This document shows, piece after piece, positions 23,933 through 32,599 of a DNA stretch of 64,000 nucleotides. The stretch comes from Terriglobia bacterium (lineage in GTDB: Bacteria; Acidobacteriota; Terriglobia; Terriglobales; Acidobacteriaceae). The notes below the pieces were generated by a model, which was given only the letters and a program-made list of their open reading frames with translations, was not told the DNA's origin and ran no database searches. The stretch spans positions 220,217-284,216 of the forward strand of contig JAIQFH010000003.1 of the NCBI GenBank assembly GCA_020073385.1, in the 5' to 3' direction. The stretch's first letter is position 1. Every line of letters begins with the position of its first letter. The translations under genes were made by a program, and so were the position numbers.

Positions 23933-26799
23933 GCGAGTAATCCCTCGACCACTCCGTAAACCCCGTCCAGTGCGGCATCCAGCTGGGAGGCATCTTTTCC
24001 CCCAGCCTCGGCCAGATCCGGACGCCCGCCGCCTTTCCCGCCCACCTTTTGAGCAACGGCGCCGACCACTTTGCCCGCCTGCACGCGCGCAGTCAAATCC
24101 TTGGTCACGCCGACAATTAACGCGACATTCCCGTCCGAAGCCGATCCCAACACTACGACGCCCGACCCAATCTTGTCGCGAAGTTGATCGACCAGCGTCC
24201 GCATCTGCGCGCGCTCGAGGTTATCGACGCGATGCGCCAGCACCTTCACGCCCTTGACCTCCTTCACCTTCTCGCCGATGTTCGCCGTCGACGATGACGC
24301 AGATTTCATTCGGGCCTGATCGAGTTCCCGCGCCAGCCGCTTGATTTCCGCGTCTTTCTTTTCAAGTTCGGCCTTCAAAGCGTCAGCCGGAGAGAAGGCT
24401 TTTTCGCCGTCGGAATCTACATCAGATGTGGGTGCCCCATCCTTGCGCCTTTTTTGCGCAAGGGTGGGAGACACGAATGCAGACACCACGTGTTCCAGTT
24501 GATGATCTTTCCGAAAATGCTTGAGGGATCCCTCCCCGGTGATTGCATCGACGCGCCGTACGCCCGACGACACGCTGCCTTCCTTCAAAATCTTGATCAG
24601 CCCTATCTCGCCCGTTGCAGCAGTGTGCGTTCCGCCGCAGAGTTCAGTCGAGAAGTCGCCGATGCGGATCACGCGCACCTTGTCGCCATACTTTTCGCCA
24701 AACAACGCCATCGCGTGATACTCGTTCACCGCCACATCGATCGAAACGTTCTCGATGACCTCTACTTTGCGGTTGCGCAGGACTTCCTTATTGATGATGT
24801 CCTCAATGTCCTGAAGTTCCTCGTCTTCGACAGCCGTGAAGTGCGAAAAATCAAATCGCAGATGCCCCGGCGACACTAGCGATCCCGCCTGCTTCACGTG
24901 CTTGCCCAATACCTCGCGCAACCCGGCATGCAGCAGATGCGTCGCCGTGTGATTGCGCATGGTTGCTTCACGGATGTCGGTATTCACGACCGCGTCCACC
25001 TTGTCGCCCACGCGAATCATCTGCTTCGCGAACACCTGATGCGCCCGCACACCCTGAATCGGGTAGTAGCATCCCTTCACTTCTGCGACGACGGTGTTGT
25101 GATCGTCGGAATAAAGCCATCCGCGATCTCCTACTTGTCCGCCCGCCTCGGCATAAAATGGCGTGTGATCGAGAATGATTTCGCCCTCGTATCCCGCCTC
25201 AAGCTGCTTCACGCCTTGCCCGTTATGAATGATCGCCAGAACCTCGCATCCGTCAGAGCGCGTTTGCCGATACCCCTCAAACTCCGACTTGGGCAATGAC
25301 TGGTAAGCGGGATTCGCCGTCTGCTTCGCGGCTCCTTTCCAGGATGCTTTTGCTAACTGGCGCTGCTTCTCCATGGCTTGATCAAATCCGGCTCGATCAA
25401 ACGCAATCCCCTGATCGCGCGCCGCATCCTGCATGAAATCGAGCGGCATGCCGAACGTGTCGTAGAGCTTGAATGCATCCTCGCCAGCGAGTATCTCAGG
25501 AGAATTTTTGAGCAGTGTTTCCAGCTTCTCGAGTCCGACTTCCATCGTGTGTGCGAACCGCGTTTCCTCCGCAAGCACTGCTTTCGACACACGATCCGCG
25601 GTCTCGTTCAACTCCGGATACGCATCCCGCATCAGATCCCGGACCGCAAATACCATCTGATACAGAAAGGGCTTCGTTTGCCCGAGCAGCCGTCCATGCG
25701 TAATCGCCCGCCGAATGATTTTGCGCAGTACATACCCGCGCCCTTCATTCAAAGGCACCACGCCATCCGAAATGAGAAAGGTAGCCGCGCGCGAATGGTC
25801 CGCAATCACTCGGAGGGAAGCTGCTGATTTGTGGCTGGGAGAGCCTGCCGAGTTTTGCTCGGCCAGACGGCCGGTGGCGGCCGTCTCCACATGGCCTGTG
25901 CCCATGCCAGCAGCGGTGGTCCTCTCTGCCTGTGTGGGGACAGCCGCCCTCGGCTGTCCGGGCGAGCGAAGCTCGCCAGCTCTGTCTCCAGTCAACTCCG
26001 CCGCCCGCTTGATCAACGGCGTAAACAAATCCGTCTGGTAATTCGAAATCACTCCCTGCAGCACCGCCGTCACCCGCTCCAACCCCATGCCGGTATCAAT
26101 CGACGGCTTCGGCAGCGGTGTCAGCTTGCCCGACGCATCCCGGTCGAACTGCATGAACACCAGATTCCAAATCTCCACATACCGCCCGCAATCGCATCCG
26201 AACTCACAATCCGTGTGTCCCTGATCCGACGCGATCGCGCCCATGTCGTAATGAATCTCGCTGCACGGTCCGCAGGGCCCCGTATCGCCCATCTGCCAGA
26301 AGTTGTCCTTCAACCCCATTTCATAGATGCGATTCTTGGGAACACCCTGCGCGGCCCACAGCTCGTAAGCCTCAGCATCGCGCGCGACGCCCGCCTCACC
26401 TTTGAAGATGGTCACGTACAGCTTGTCTTTCGAAATCCCAAACCACGCCGGGGAAGTGATCAACTCCCATGCGTAAGCAATCGCATCTTTCTTGAAATAA
26501 TCGCCAAAGGAAAAATTCCCCAGCATCTCGAAAAACGTATGATGCCGGTTCGTAAACCCGACATTCTCCAGATCGTTGTGCTTGCCGCCCGCCCGCACGC
26601 ACTTCTGCGAGGTCGTGGCGCGCGAGTAATCGCGTTTCTCAAGGCCAAGAAACACATCCTTGAACTGATTCATTCCGGCGTTGGTAAACAGCAGCGTAGG
26701 ATCGTTGGCCGGGACGAGCGATGACGAATGCACTTCCTTGTGCCCATTTTGCACAAAGAAGTCCAGGAATTTTCTGCGGATCTCAGAGCCTGTCAGCAT
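23929..26799 (-). CDS. alaS: Alanyl-tRNA synthetase with two repeat-derived insertions
   Basis: AlaRS charges tRNA-Ala and edits mischarged Ser/Gly. The protein is 956 residues, longer than the usual ~875-880. The class II core is intact ([47 protein letters not shown]), as are the editing-domain zinc ligands ([31 protein letters not shown]) and the C-terminal Gly-rich domain ([17 protein letters not shown]). The extra length is in two places. About 55 residues lie between KRAAELTG and [13 protein letters not shown] (genomic ~25820-25985), encoded by GGGACAGCCG palindromes. A shorter segment near genomic 24430-24475 ([13 protein letters not shown]) is encoded by a CCATCCTTGCGC hairpin, just before the C-terminal coiled coil. 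Both keep frame and lie at domain borders or loops. Confidence 0.97.
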   Translation of the reverse strand: MLTGSEIRRKFLDFFVQNGHKEVHSSSLVPANDPTLLFTNAGMNQFKDVFLGLEKRDYSRATTSQKCVRAGGKHNDLENVGFTNRHHTFFEMLGNFSFGDYFKKDAIAYAWELITSPAWFGISKDKLYVTIFKGEAGVARDAEAYELWAAQGVPKNRIYEMGLKDNFWQMGDTGPCGPCSEIHYDMGAIASDQGHTDCEFGCDCGRYVEIWNLVFMQFDRDASGKLTPLPKPSIDTGMGLERVTAVLQGVISNYQTDLFTPLIKRAAELTGDRAGELRSPGQPRAAVPTQAERTTAAGMGTGHVETAATGRLAEQNSAGSPSHKSAASLRVIADHSRAATFLISDGVVPLNEGRGYVLRKIIRRAITHGRLLGQTKPFLYQMVFAVRDLMRDAYPELNETADRVSKAVLAEETRFAHTMEVGLEKLETLLKNSPEILAGEDAFKLYDTFGMPLDFMQDAARDQGIAFDRAGFDQAMEKQRQLAKASWKGAAKQTANPAYQSLPKSEFEGYRQTRSDGCEVLAIIHNGQGVKQLEAGYEGEIILDHTPFYAEAGGQVGDRGWLYSDDHNTVVAEVKGCYYPIQGVRAHQVFAKQMIRVGDKVDAVVNTDIREATMRNHTATHLLHAGLREVLGKHVKQAGSLVSPGHLRFDFSHFTAVEDEELQDIEDIINKEVLRNRKVEVIENVSIDVAVNEYHAMALFGEKYGDKVRVIRIGDFSTELCGGTHTAATGEIGLIKILKEGSVSSGVRRVDAITGEGSLKHFRKDHQLEHVVSAFVSPTLAQKRRKDGAPTSDVDSDGEKAFSPADALKAELEKKDAEIKRLARELDQARMKSASSSTANIGEKVKEVKGVKVLAHRVDNLERAQMRTLVDQLRDKIGSGVVVLGSASDGNVALIVGVTKDLTARVQAGKVVGAVAQKVGGKGGGRPDLAEAGGKDASQLDAALDGVYGVVEGLLA
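24431..24470. repeat. CCCATCCTTGCGC hairpin repeat inside alaS
   Basis: CCCATCCTTGCGC, six T and GCGCAAGGGTGGG form a near-perfect stem within the coding frame. It encodes [11 protein letters not shown] residues that are foreign to AlaRS. Confidence 0.75.
25858..25980. repeat. Two GGGACAGCCG/GGCCG palindromes inside alaS
   Basis: GACGGCCGGTGGCGGCCGTC with CCACATGG (25864-25895) is followed by GTGTGGGGACAGCCGCCC with CGGCTGTCCGGGC (25930-25962) and a GCGAGCGAAGCTCGC palindrome. The second closely matches the copy before ftsI. Confidence 0.8.
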
Positions 26800-26853
26800 G
26801 AATCTTCAATTCTAAATGATGAACAGCGGCGTTCCCTCATAACCGAAAGCCGA

Positions 26854-26903
26854 AGGGCACAGAGAACAGGTTTCCCCTGTGTTCCTCTGTGCCCTCTGTG
26901 GTG
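26854..26903. repeat. CTCTGTGCC words, inverted pair
   Basis: GGGCACAGAGAACAGG faces CCTGTGTTCCTCTGTGCCC and continues to CTCTGTGGTG. It separates alaS from the LEA-like gene. Confidence 0.75.
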
Positions 26904-26917
26904 AACTTGTTCCAGCC

Positions 26918-27385
26918 CTACTTCAATGTGTCCGCGGTCTTTTCAGTCCCTTTCTTGACATCGTGACCCACTCCCTTGACGCCTTTCTTCACCGCGGTAC
27001 CCGCCTTGGTCGCGGCCTTTTCCGTATCTTTTCCCGCCGTCTTTACACCCTTTTCTGTATCTTTCGTGGCCGTCTTCGTGCCTTTCTCGGTGTCCTTTGC
27101 AGCAGTCTTTACACCCTTCTCGGTATCCTTCGCCGCAACCTTCGTGTCTTTCTCAGCGTCCTTGGCGACGGTTTTCGTGGCGTGCCCGGTCTTCTTGACC
27201 GCATGCTCGGTATCCTTGGTCGCGGTCTTGGCGCCCTTCTCCGTGTCCTTTGTTGCCGTCTTGGCAGCGCTTTTCATTTCGCTGCCGGTTGATTTCTTAT
27301 CGCCGCTGCCCGTGTCCTGCCCGAAGACAAAGGGCGCCGCGCATAGCAAGGCACTCAGAAGAAATGCTACCCACTTTGGTTTCAT
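26918..27385 (-). CDS. Exported LEA-like protein with 11-residue repeats
   Basis: This 155-residue protein has a Sec signal peptide (VAFLLSALLCAAPFVFG) followed by about ten tandem 11-residue units of the form KDTEKGVKTAA. It is almost all Lys, Thr, Ala, Asp, Glu and Gly and has no aromatic residues in the repeat region. This composition and period match group 3 late-embryogenesis-abundant-like proteins, which are unfolded in water and become helical on drying, protecting membranes or proteins. The ATG has a GGAGG seven bases upstream. The repeats are also visible in DNA as a 33-base period, so copy number may vary between strains. A desiccation or envelope-stress role is inferred. Confidence 0.8.
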   Translation of the reverse strand: MKPKWVAFLLSALLCAAPFVFGQDTGSGDKKSTGSEMKSAAKTATKDTEKGAKTATKDTEHAVKKTGHATKTVAKDAEKDTKVAAKDTEKGVKTAAKDTEKGTKTATKDTEKGVKTAGKDTEKAATKAGTAVKKGVKGVGHDVKKGTEKTADTLK

Positions 27386-27477
27386 GGGATCCCTCCTGGA
27401 TTGTGTGGGATACGTTGTGAAGTATGGAACAATTCAGTCCGCAACGCAAATAGCGAACCATCCGGACAAGCACCAAC

Positions 27478-28017
27478 TCATTCCTGCTCTCCTTCCAGCG
27501 CAGTCAGCGTCTCATCATCCACATCCCACTTCTTCAATATGGAGAAGATTGTTTTTGTTCCGAACCCCGCCCGCGCGAGTTGACGAAAGACCCGCGCGGC
27601 TTGCTTTTGATCCTTCGGCTTCTCCATGCGTTTCTTATGCAGATACTCCCTCGCCTGCTTCTCTTCGTTGACGCTCTCGTAGGCAGTCTCGATAGCCTTC
27701 TCAATCACCGAGGCATGTACGCCGCGCGTTTTCAACTCTGTGATTACGCGTCCACGCCCGAACTTCTGATTGTCTCGCCGCATCGACGAGTAATACGACG
27801 CATAGTTCGAGTCGTTCAGGTAGCCTTGATCCTTCAACCGCCGGATCACCAACTCCACCAGCGTCTCCGCGTACTCCGATTCCGGATCTTCCACACGAGC
27901 TCGCATCAGCCGCTTCAACTCGGCTACTGTCCGCATGCGTCGCGCCAGCGCCCCGACGGCATACTCGTACATCTCTTCTTCAGAATAAGTCCGTCTTTTC
28001 GGACGCGAGAACGCCAT
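27478..28017 (-). CDS. recX: Regulatory protein RecX
   Basis: RecX binds RecA filaments and limits recombination. The 179-residue product fits the family: YEYAVGALARRMRTVAELKR at the start, then RLKDQGYLNDSNYASYY, the GRGRVITELKTRGVHASVIE segment and a last three-helix repeat (FRQLARAGFGTKTIFSILKKW). Three helical repeats are therefore visible. recA is not in the window. The gene follows padR on the same strand after 39 bases and may share its transcript. Confidence 0.9.
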   Translation of the reverse strand: MAFSRPKRRTYSEEEMYEYAVGALARRMRTVAELKRLMRARVEDPESEYAETLVELVIRRLKDQGYLNDSNYASYYSSMRRDNQKFGRGRVITELKTRGVHASVIEKAIETAYESVNEEKQAREYLHKKRMEKPKDQKQAARVFRQLARAGFGTKTIFSILKKWDVDDETLTALEGEQE

Positions 28018-28056
28018 GACAGCCCACGATAGCGCACTTTCAGAACCAGCGGGGAG

Positions 28057-28668
28057 CTATTCTCTTTCGTTATCCGCGCCTGCGTACTGCGGACGCCGCG
28101 CGGGCGCTCGCCGCCCGCTCTCGCGGGAGAGTTTCCGCAGCCATCGCAGCTCCGTGCGCAACTGTTCGATCATGAGGCTGACCATCCAGACTGCTTCATG
28201 ATAGCCGTGGCCAACCTCCTTCCGGATCGCGCGCAACGTCTCTTCTTCGCGCTTCATTTCTTTTTCCAGGAATTGCTGCCGTCGCCGCAGTTGCTGCTCG
28301 AAGATTCCAGGTCTCGCCTGCCAAGACAAAGCCATCCACGTGAGAAAGGGCGGCCGCTCCCGTTGCGTTGCCCATTCCTCGCGCTCGAGCGCAGCCGCCA
28401 GAGCGCTGCGCCCCTTCGCGGTTGGCGTGAAAACGCTGCGTTCCGGCCCGGCCGCCGGATCCGCGTTCTCGGCAGCGCGGATCAAGCCCTGCGCCTGCAA
28501 CTTCTCCAGCGAATAGTAGACCTGCGGACGCGAGATGCCCGCCCAGTCCCGTACCTGCCGCCGCTCTAGTTCCAGGTTCGCCTGGTACCCGTGCATCGGG
28601 TGCTCAGCGAGCAGGCTCAGCAGAACCAGGTCCGGCGTCGTCAGTTCACGTTTCTTAGCGCCGGGCAT
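28057..28668 (-). CDS. PadR-family transcriptional regulator
   Basis: This 203-residue regulator has the PadR winged-helix domain at the N-terminus (LTTPDLVLLSLLAEHPMHGYQ, then ISRPQVYYSLEKLQAQGLI and the wing VFTPTAKGRSALA). A long helical C-terminal domain follows (QQLRRRQQFLEKEMKREEE) with basic residues at the end. The ATG at 28668 gives the normal family start. The gene overlaps the upstream HhH gene by 14 bases, so the two are one operon. A 17-base inverted repeat (TAGTCT-N5-AGACTA) lies in the divergent promoter region 48 bases before that operon and is the likely operator for autoregulation. The effector is unknown. Confidence 0.88.
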   Translation of the reverse strand: MPGAKKRELTTPDLVLLSLLAEHPMHGYQANLELERRQVRDWAGISRPQVYYSLEKLQAQGLIRAAENADPAAGPERSVFTPTAKGRSALAAALEREEWATQRERPPFLTWMALSWQARPGIFEQQLRRRQQFLEKEMKREEETLRAIRKEVGHGYHEAVWMVSLMIEQLRTELRWLRKLSRESGRRAPARRPQYAGADNERE

Positions 28669-28939
28669 CGCGCGCTTTCCGCTGACGGCTCCAGTACCAC
28701 CACTGGCGCTTCTCCATGGGAAGCTTCGGATTCTTCGCCTGCGCCACCGCCGCCTGAAAGACATCCAGACAGCAGATGTCCTGCGCTTTCCCGGTCTTGA
28801 TACAGAGTTGCTCGTACAGTTTTTCAGGATTGCGGCGTGCGAGCTGAGCCACCGATTGAATCCCTAGAAGTTCGAAGTCACGAACTATCGCCGGTCCCAC
28901 AGAAACCAGATCCTCGAGACGTCGTTGTGCTGTTGCCAT
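28655..28939 (-). CDS. Helix-hairpin-helix protein, Cdd1 ('pathogenicity locus') family
   Basis: This 94-residue protein contains a helix-hairpin-helix module (LEDLVSVGPAIVRDFELLGI, residues ~8-27) and the Cdd1-family continuation SVAQLARRNPEKLYEQLCIK and CCLDVFQAAVAQA. A Trp-rich end follows (RQWWYWSRQRKARDARR). Similar domains bind DNA non-specifically. The original 'pathogenicity locus' name does not imply virulence. It is the first gene of an operon with padR, overlapping it by 14 bases. The function of the pairing is unknown. Confidence 0.82.
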   Translation of the reverse strand: MATAQRRLEDLVSVGPAIVRDFELLGIQSVAQLARRNPEKLYEQLCIKTGKAQDICCLDVFQAAVAQAKNPKLPMEKRQWWYWSRQRKARDARR

Positions 28940-28951
28940 GCAGAATTCTCC

Positions 28952-28981
28952 TTGACATGGATATCAGAATGATCGTATCGT
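28952..28981 (+). promoter_or_regulatory. Candidate promoter of the VOC gene
   Basis: TTGACA at 28952 and TATCGT at 28976 are 18 bases apart and lie about 47 bases before the ATG of the VOC gene. Confidence 0.45.
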
Positions 28982-28986
28982 GGCAC

Positions 28987-29017
28987 TAGTCTAAATGAGA
29001 CTACATAACTTTGACAA
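28987..29017 (-). promoter_or_regulatory. Inverted-repeat operator over the Cdd1-padR promoter
   Basis: TAGTCT-AAATG-AGACTA at 28987-29003 is a perfect 6-base inverted repeat. On the reverse strand TTGTCA (29012-29017) and TAGACT (28988-28993) form a promoter with 18-base spacing whose -10 box lies inside the repeat. PadR bound here would block its own operon and possibly the divergent VOC gene. Confidence 0.5.
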
Positions 29018-29028
29018 GGGAAACCCGC

Positions 29029-29547
29029 ATGAGAATCGAAACTTTAGCTCTATCGATCGTGCTGCTTTGGACTGGCTTGCCCTGGTCCCAGTCTCAGCAC
29101 CCGGAGGACACGACAAGTCCAAACCTGCCTGAGGAAAGGAACCAACAGATGCATGTGAAGAAAATTACGCCCGTGCTGTTTGTCGAAGACGTGGAGCCCT
29201 GCGTGAAGTTCTGGGTCAGTCGCTTCGGCTTCGAGAAAACTGCCGAAGTGCCCGACGGCGATCACCTCGCCTTCGTTATGTTGCAAAAGGGTAACGTCGA
29301 ACTGATGTATCAAAGCTATGCCAGCGCTGACAAAGACGTCGCTGCGATCTCTCAGGTGGTCCGGAAAGGCCCCACGTTCCTTTATGTAGAAGTGGATAAC
29401 CTGGAGGAGACGATCAATGCCGTCAAAGGTGCGGAACTCGTGATGCCCAAGCGGAAAACCTTCTACGGATCAACAGAGATTGGCATCAGGGACCCAGCCG
29501 GACACTTCGTTACCTTTGCAGAGTTCGCAGCCTCAACTCAGCATTAA
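29029..29547 (+). CDS. Exported VOC (glyoxalase/bleomycin-resistance fold) protein
   Basis: The 172-residue protein starts at the ATG at 29029 with an AAGGG eight bases upstream. It has a Sec-type signal peptide (TLALSIVLLWTGLPWSQSQ) followed by one VOC domain (KKITPVLFVEDVEPCVKFWV; HLAFVMLQKGNVELMY; FLYVEVDNLEETINAVK; IGIRDPAGHFVTFAEF). An internal ATG at 29149, also with a purine-rich upstream stretch, would give a cytoplasmic form. The metal-binding pattern of glyoxalase I is not complete, so binding or resistance is more likely than glyoxalase activity. It diverges from the Cdd1-padR operon and may be its target. Confidence 0.78.
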   Translation: MRIETLALSIVLLWTGLPWSQSQHPEDTTSPNLPEERNQQMHVKKITPVLFVEDVEPCVKFWVSRFGFEKTAEVPDGDHLAFVMLQKGNVELMYQSYASADKDVAAISQVVRKGPTFLYVEVDNLEETINAVKGAELVMPKRKTFYGSTEIGIRDPAGHFVTFAEFAASTQH

Positions 29548-29564
29548 ATGTGCACGCTGCAGGA

Positions 29565-29596
29565 GCAAGAAAAGGGCGCGACTGAGAGTCGCGCCC
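29565..29596 (-). terminator. Terminator of pilT
   Basis: GGGCGCGACT-GAG-AGTCGCGCCC is a perfect ten-pair stem; on the reverse strand it is followed by TTTTCTT. Confidence 0.8.
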
Positions 29597-29623
29597 CACT
29601 GCAATTTGAAGCCCGGAAAACCT

Positions 29624-30748
29624 TTATCTCCCTCCAAACCCCGCCGTCTGCATCGACTGCCGCGAAATGTCCGCCGTCGAAGCAATACCCTGCATACGCA
29701 GTTTGAAGTCGTCGGCATTCGAAGCGTTCTCGAGAGCCGTTTCGTAGTTGACCAAGCCAGCCTGGAACAGGTCCCAAAGCGACTGATCGAATGTCTGCAT
29801 GCCGTACTGCGAGGTACCAGCGGCGATTGCGTCGCGAATCGACCTTGTCTTTTCCGGCACCAGCACGCACTCGCGGATGAACGCCGTATTAATCATGACC
29901 TCGACCGCAGGCACGCGTCCTTCCGAATCGCAGCGCCGCACCAGGCGCTGGCTAACGATCGCGCGCAAGACCGCCGCCAACTGCATACGTATCTGCTTCT
30001 GTTCGGGCGGTGGGAAAATCGAAATCACGCGGTTGACGGTTTCCACGGCGTCGAGAGTATGCAGGGTCGAGAACACCATGTGGCCGGTTTCCGCCGCATG
30101 CAGCGCCGTCTGAATCGTTTCCAGATCTCGCATTTCGCCCACCAGGATCACGTCCGGATCCTGACGGAGAGAAGCTCTGAGCGCCGCGCCAAACGAGGGC
30201 GTATCAACGCCGACCTCGCGCTGGTTGACGTATCCTTTTTTGTCTCGGTGCAGGAATTCGATCGGATCCTCAATCGTGACAATGTGTTCCGCCCGCGAAG
30301 AGTTCACCCGGTCTACCATCGCGGCCAAGGTAGTAGACTTACCGGAACCGGTGACGCCTGTCACCAGCACAAGCCCGCGGGGCATGTCGCAGATCTGCTC
30401 CACGACCTTTGGCAGGAACAGTTCATCCAAAGCTCGGATCTTGGTTGGAATGACGCGCAGTACCAGTCCCACGTTGCCGCGCTGCTGAAAGATGTTCACA
30501 CGGAAGCGTCCCAGGCCGGCGACGCCGTAGGCCATATCGATTTCCGTGGTTTCTTTGAATTTCTGCTTCTGCCGCGCCGACATCATGCTGAAGGCCATAT
30601 TCAGCATGTCTTCCGCGCTGATGCGGGGCTGGTCGGTCAACGGCGCCAACTCGCCGTCAATGCGCAAGTGGGGATAGTTTCCCACCTTCAAATGCAAGTC
30701 GCTGGCTCGCCGTTCCGTCGCAATCCGTAGCAGATCATCAATATTCAT
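29624..30748 (-). CDS. pilT: Type IV pilus retraction ATPase PilT
   Basis: PilT is the hexameric motor that depolymerises type IV pili, giving twitching motility and DNA uptake. The protein is 374 residues from the ATG at 30748; the TTG nine codons earlier is less likely. Conserved elements are the N-terminal ASDLHLKVGNYPHLRIDGEL, Walker A GVTGSGKSTT, the Asp box TIEDPIEFLH, Walker B DPDVILVGEMRD and the His box FSTLHT. No other pilus gene is in the window, so the pilus must be encoded elsewhere. A strong hairpin with a T run follows the gene. Confidence 0.95.
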   Translation of the reverse strand: MNIDDLLRIATERRASDLHLKVGNYPHLRIDGELAPLTDQPRISAEDMLNMAFSMMSARQKQKFKETTEIDMAYGVAGLGRFRVNIFQQRGNVGLVLRVIPTKIRALDELFLPKVVEQICDMPRGLVLVTGVTGSGKSTTLAAMVDRVNSSRAEHIVTIEDPIEFLHRDKKGYVNQREVGVDTPSFGAALRASLRQDPDVILVGEMRDLETIQTALHAAETGHMVFSTLHTLDAVETVNRVISIFPPPEQKQIRMQLAAVLRAIVSQRLVRRCDSEGRVPAVEVMINTAFIRECVLVPEKTRSIRDAIAAGTSQYGMQTFDQSLWDLFQAGLVNYETALENASNADDFKLRMQGIASTADISRQSMQTAGFGGR

Positions 30749-30965
30749 GGGCAGTTCTTTTCCATCGAAGCCCAACTTCGGCGTCGACGCTCTCCAGCAT
30801 CATCGCCCGAATCGTCACCTTACCCAAGATGACCTAGGTAATGGCCTTCGGCGTGAATCCGGACACTCCCCATGGATCTGTGAGCGTCCTTTGTTGCCAC
30901 GCTCGGCGAGCGCCCTCTTGATCACCCAGTTCGGCTCCGGCCCCTGGAGCCTCGACGTCCGCAAA

Positions 30966-30993
30966 TAGAAAAGCCGCCCAGAGCGGGCGGCTT
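30966..30993 (-). terminator. Terminator of the DinB-family gene
   Basis: AGCCGCCC-GCTCT-GGGCGGCT on the reverse strand is followed by TTTCTATTTG and lies about 20 bases after the stop codon. Confidence 0.8.
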
Positions 30994-31010
30994 GCTGGAA
31001 CAAAATCTGA

Positions 31011-31544
31011 CTATGCGGCTGTCTCGGCAGGCACCGGCGGCACGAACGGCTCGTCATAGCTGCCACCGTAGATCGAAGGTACCTTTGATCCCATCGGGCG
31101 CAGGTAGGTCGTGAGTTCTCCGCGGTGATGGATGCTGTGATTGTTCAGAAATCCCAGGTAGAACGCAGCGGGCAGGTTGAAGACACCGAAAAACTCAACT
31201 GGTGTCATCAACTGCTCGGGCGTCATCTGCGCTATGCGGGCCATGCCACGCTTCATGTTCTCGTCGTACCAGGCAACCACTTCGGCCGAGGTCTGCGGCT
31301 TAATCTCGGGTGTTTCCATGCTGAACTTCATGTCGGCGATTCCGTCGAGGAATTGAATGTCGGAATTGGCGATGTGCCACGCCAGTTCCTTCGCAGTGCG
31401 GGCGTGCGGATCGGGACGATAATCGGACTTCGCGTCGGGGACGGCGGCGATGACTTTCTTCGTGCATTCTGCTTCGCGCGCGATGCCATCGAGCATCATG
31501 GCGCGATAGCCGAGGATGAAATCCGGAGTTAGACCTTGGGACAT
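31011..31544 (-). CDS. DinB-family protein
   Basis: This 177-residue protein is of the DinB/YfiT four-helix fold. His residues at the three metal-ligand positions are visible: AKELAWHIANSDIQFLDGIA in helix 2, and NHSIHHRGELTTYLRPMG near the C-terminus, which supplies two. DinB proteins bind a divalent metal and include thiol-dependent transferases, but the function of most is unknown. A GGAG lies about eight bases before the ATG. It follows ilvE on the same strand, with a hairpin between them, and has its own terminator. Confidence 0.88.
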   Translation of the reverse strand: MSQGLTPDFILGYRAMMLDGIAREAECTKKVIAAVPDAKSDYRPDPHARTAKELAWHIANSDIQFLDGIADMKFSMETPEIKPQTSAEVVAWYDENMKRGMARIAQMTPEQLMTPVEFFGVFNLPAAFYLGFLNNHSIHHRGELTTYLRPMGSKVPSIYGGSYDEPFVPPVPAETAA

Positions 31545-31597
31545 GATTCTTTCTCCTTCGTGACGGATGTTTTGTTTCGTTTTTCGGCCAGAGAAGC

Positions 31598-31634
31598 CAA
31601 AGGGGCGCCGGTCGTTCTGAAACGCCGCGCCCCT
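31598..31634 (-). terminator. Hairpin after ilvE, possible terminator
   Basis: AGGGGCGC and GCGCCCCT arms enclose an imperfect inner stem; on the reverse strand TTTGGC follows. The T run is short. Confidence 0.5.
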
Positions 31635-31654
31635 AGCTCGAATTGACGAGGGAA

Positions 31655-32599
31655 TTATACTCCGACGGGTTGCTTGCTGCGCACCGGCACCGGCGTGAGC
31701 CAGCCGTGTCGGTCGCTCTTCTCGCCGCGCACGATGGCGTAGAACTCCTTCTGTAGCGCCTTTGTAATCGGTCCCATTCCGCCGATGCCGACTTTGATCT
31801 TGTCGACCGAGCGGATCGGCGTCACCTCCGCGGCGGTACCGGTGAAGAACACCTCGTCGGCAATGTAGAGCATCTCGCGCGGAATCGTCTGTTCAATGAT
31901 TGGAATGTTCAGGTCGCGCGCGATCTGCAGCACCGAATCACGGGTAATGCCCGGCAGCACGGAATTGCCGAGCGGCGCCGTGATCAGCTTGTCGCGATGC
32001 ACGAGGAACAGGTTTTCGCCCGAGCCTTCGCTGACGAATCCGTTCTTGTCGAGCGCGATGCCCTCGACGTAGCCGTTGGCAATCGCTTCCATCTTGATCA
32101 GTTGCGAGTTCATGTAATTCGCGCCGGCCTTGGCCATCGCGGGCAGCGTGTTCGGCGCCAGACGCGTCCAGGAAGAAACACAGACGTCCACACCATCGCC
32201 GTCGCCGCTCAGATATTTTCCCCAGGGATAGTTGCAGATATAGACCTCGACAGGGCAGTTCAGCGGGTTGACCCCGGCGTCGCCGTATCCGCGGAACACC
32301 ACGGGCCGGATATAGCAAGGCCACGCGCCGTTGTGGCCCACAGTCTCGACCATGGCGCGCACCAATTCATCGCGGGTGAAGGGAATGTCCATGCGGTAGA
32401 CTTTGGCCGAATCGACCAGACGCTGCATGTGCTCGACCGCACGGAAAATCGCGGGGCCCGTGGGCAGTTCGTAACAGCGGATGCCTTCGAAGACCGAAGA
32501 GCCGTAGTGGACGACGTGGGACATCACATGCAGCGTGGCGTCATCCCAGTTAATCAGTTTGCCGTTATGCCAGATTTTGTCGGTCTTCTGGATGCCCAT
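31655..32599 (-). CDS. ilvE: Branched-chain amino acid aminotransferase
   Basis: IlvE exchanges the amino group between glutamate and the keto acids of Val, Leu and Ile using PLP. The protein is 314 residues. The PLP lysine is in [17 protein letters not shown] (near residue 160), and other family blocks are [53 protein letters not shown] and [17 protein letters not shown]. An AAGGAG lies before the ATG. No other branched-chain gene is near, and no leader peptide or T-box-like structure is evident in the 348-base upstream gap. Confidence 0.95.
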   Translation of the reverse strand: MGIQKTDKIWHNGKLINWDDATLHVMSHVVHYGSSVFEGIRCYELPTGPAIFRAVEHMQRLVDSAKVYRMDIPFTRDELVRAMVETVGHNGAWPCYIRPVVFRGYGDAGVNPLNCPVEVYICNYPWGKYLSGDGDGVDVCVSSWTRLAPNTLPAMAKAGANYMNSQLIKMEAIANGYVEGIALDKNGFVSEGSGENLFLVHRDKLITAPLGNSVLPGITRDSVLQIARDLNIPIIEQTIPREMLYIADEVFFTGTAAEVTPIRSVDKIKVGIGGMGPITKALQKEFYAIVRGEKSDRHGWLTPVPVRSKQPVGV

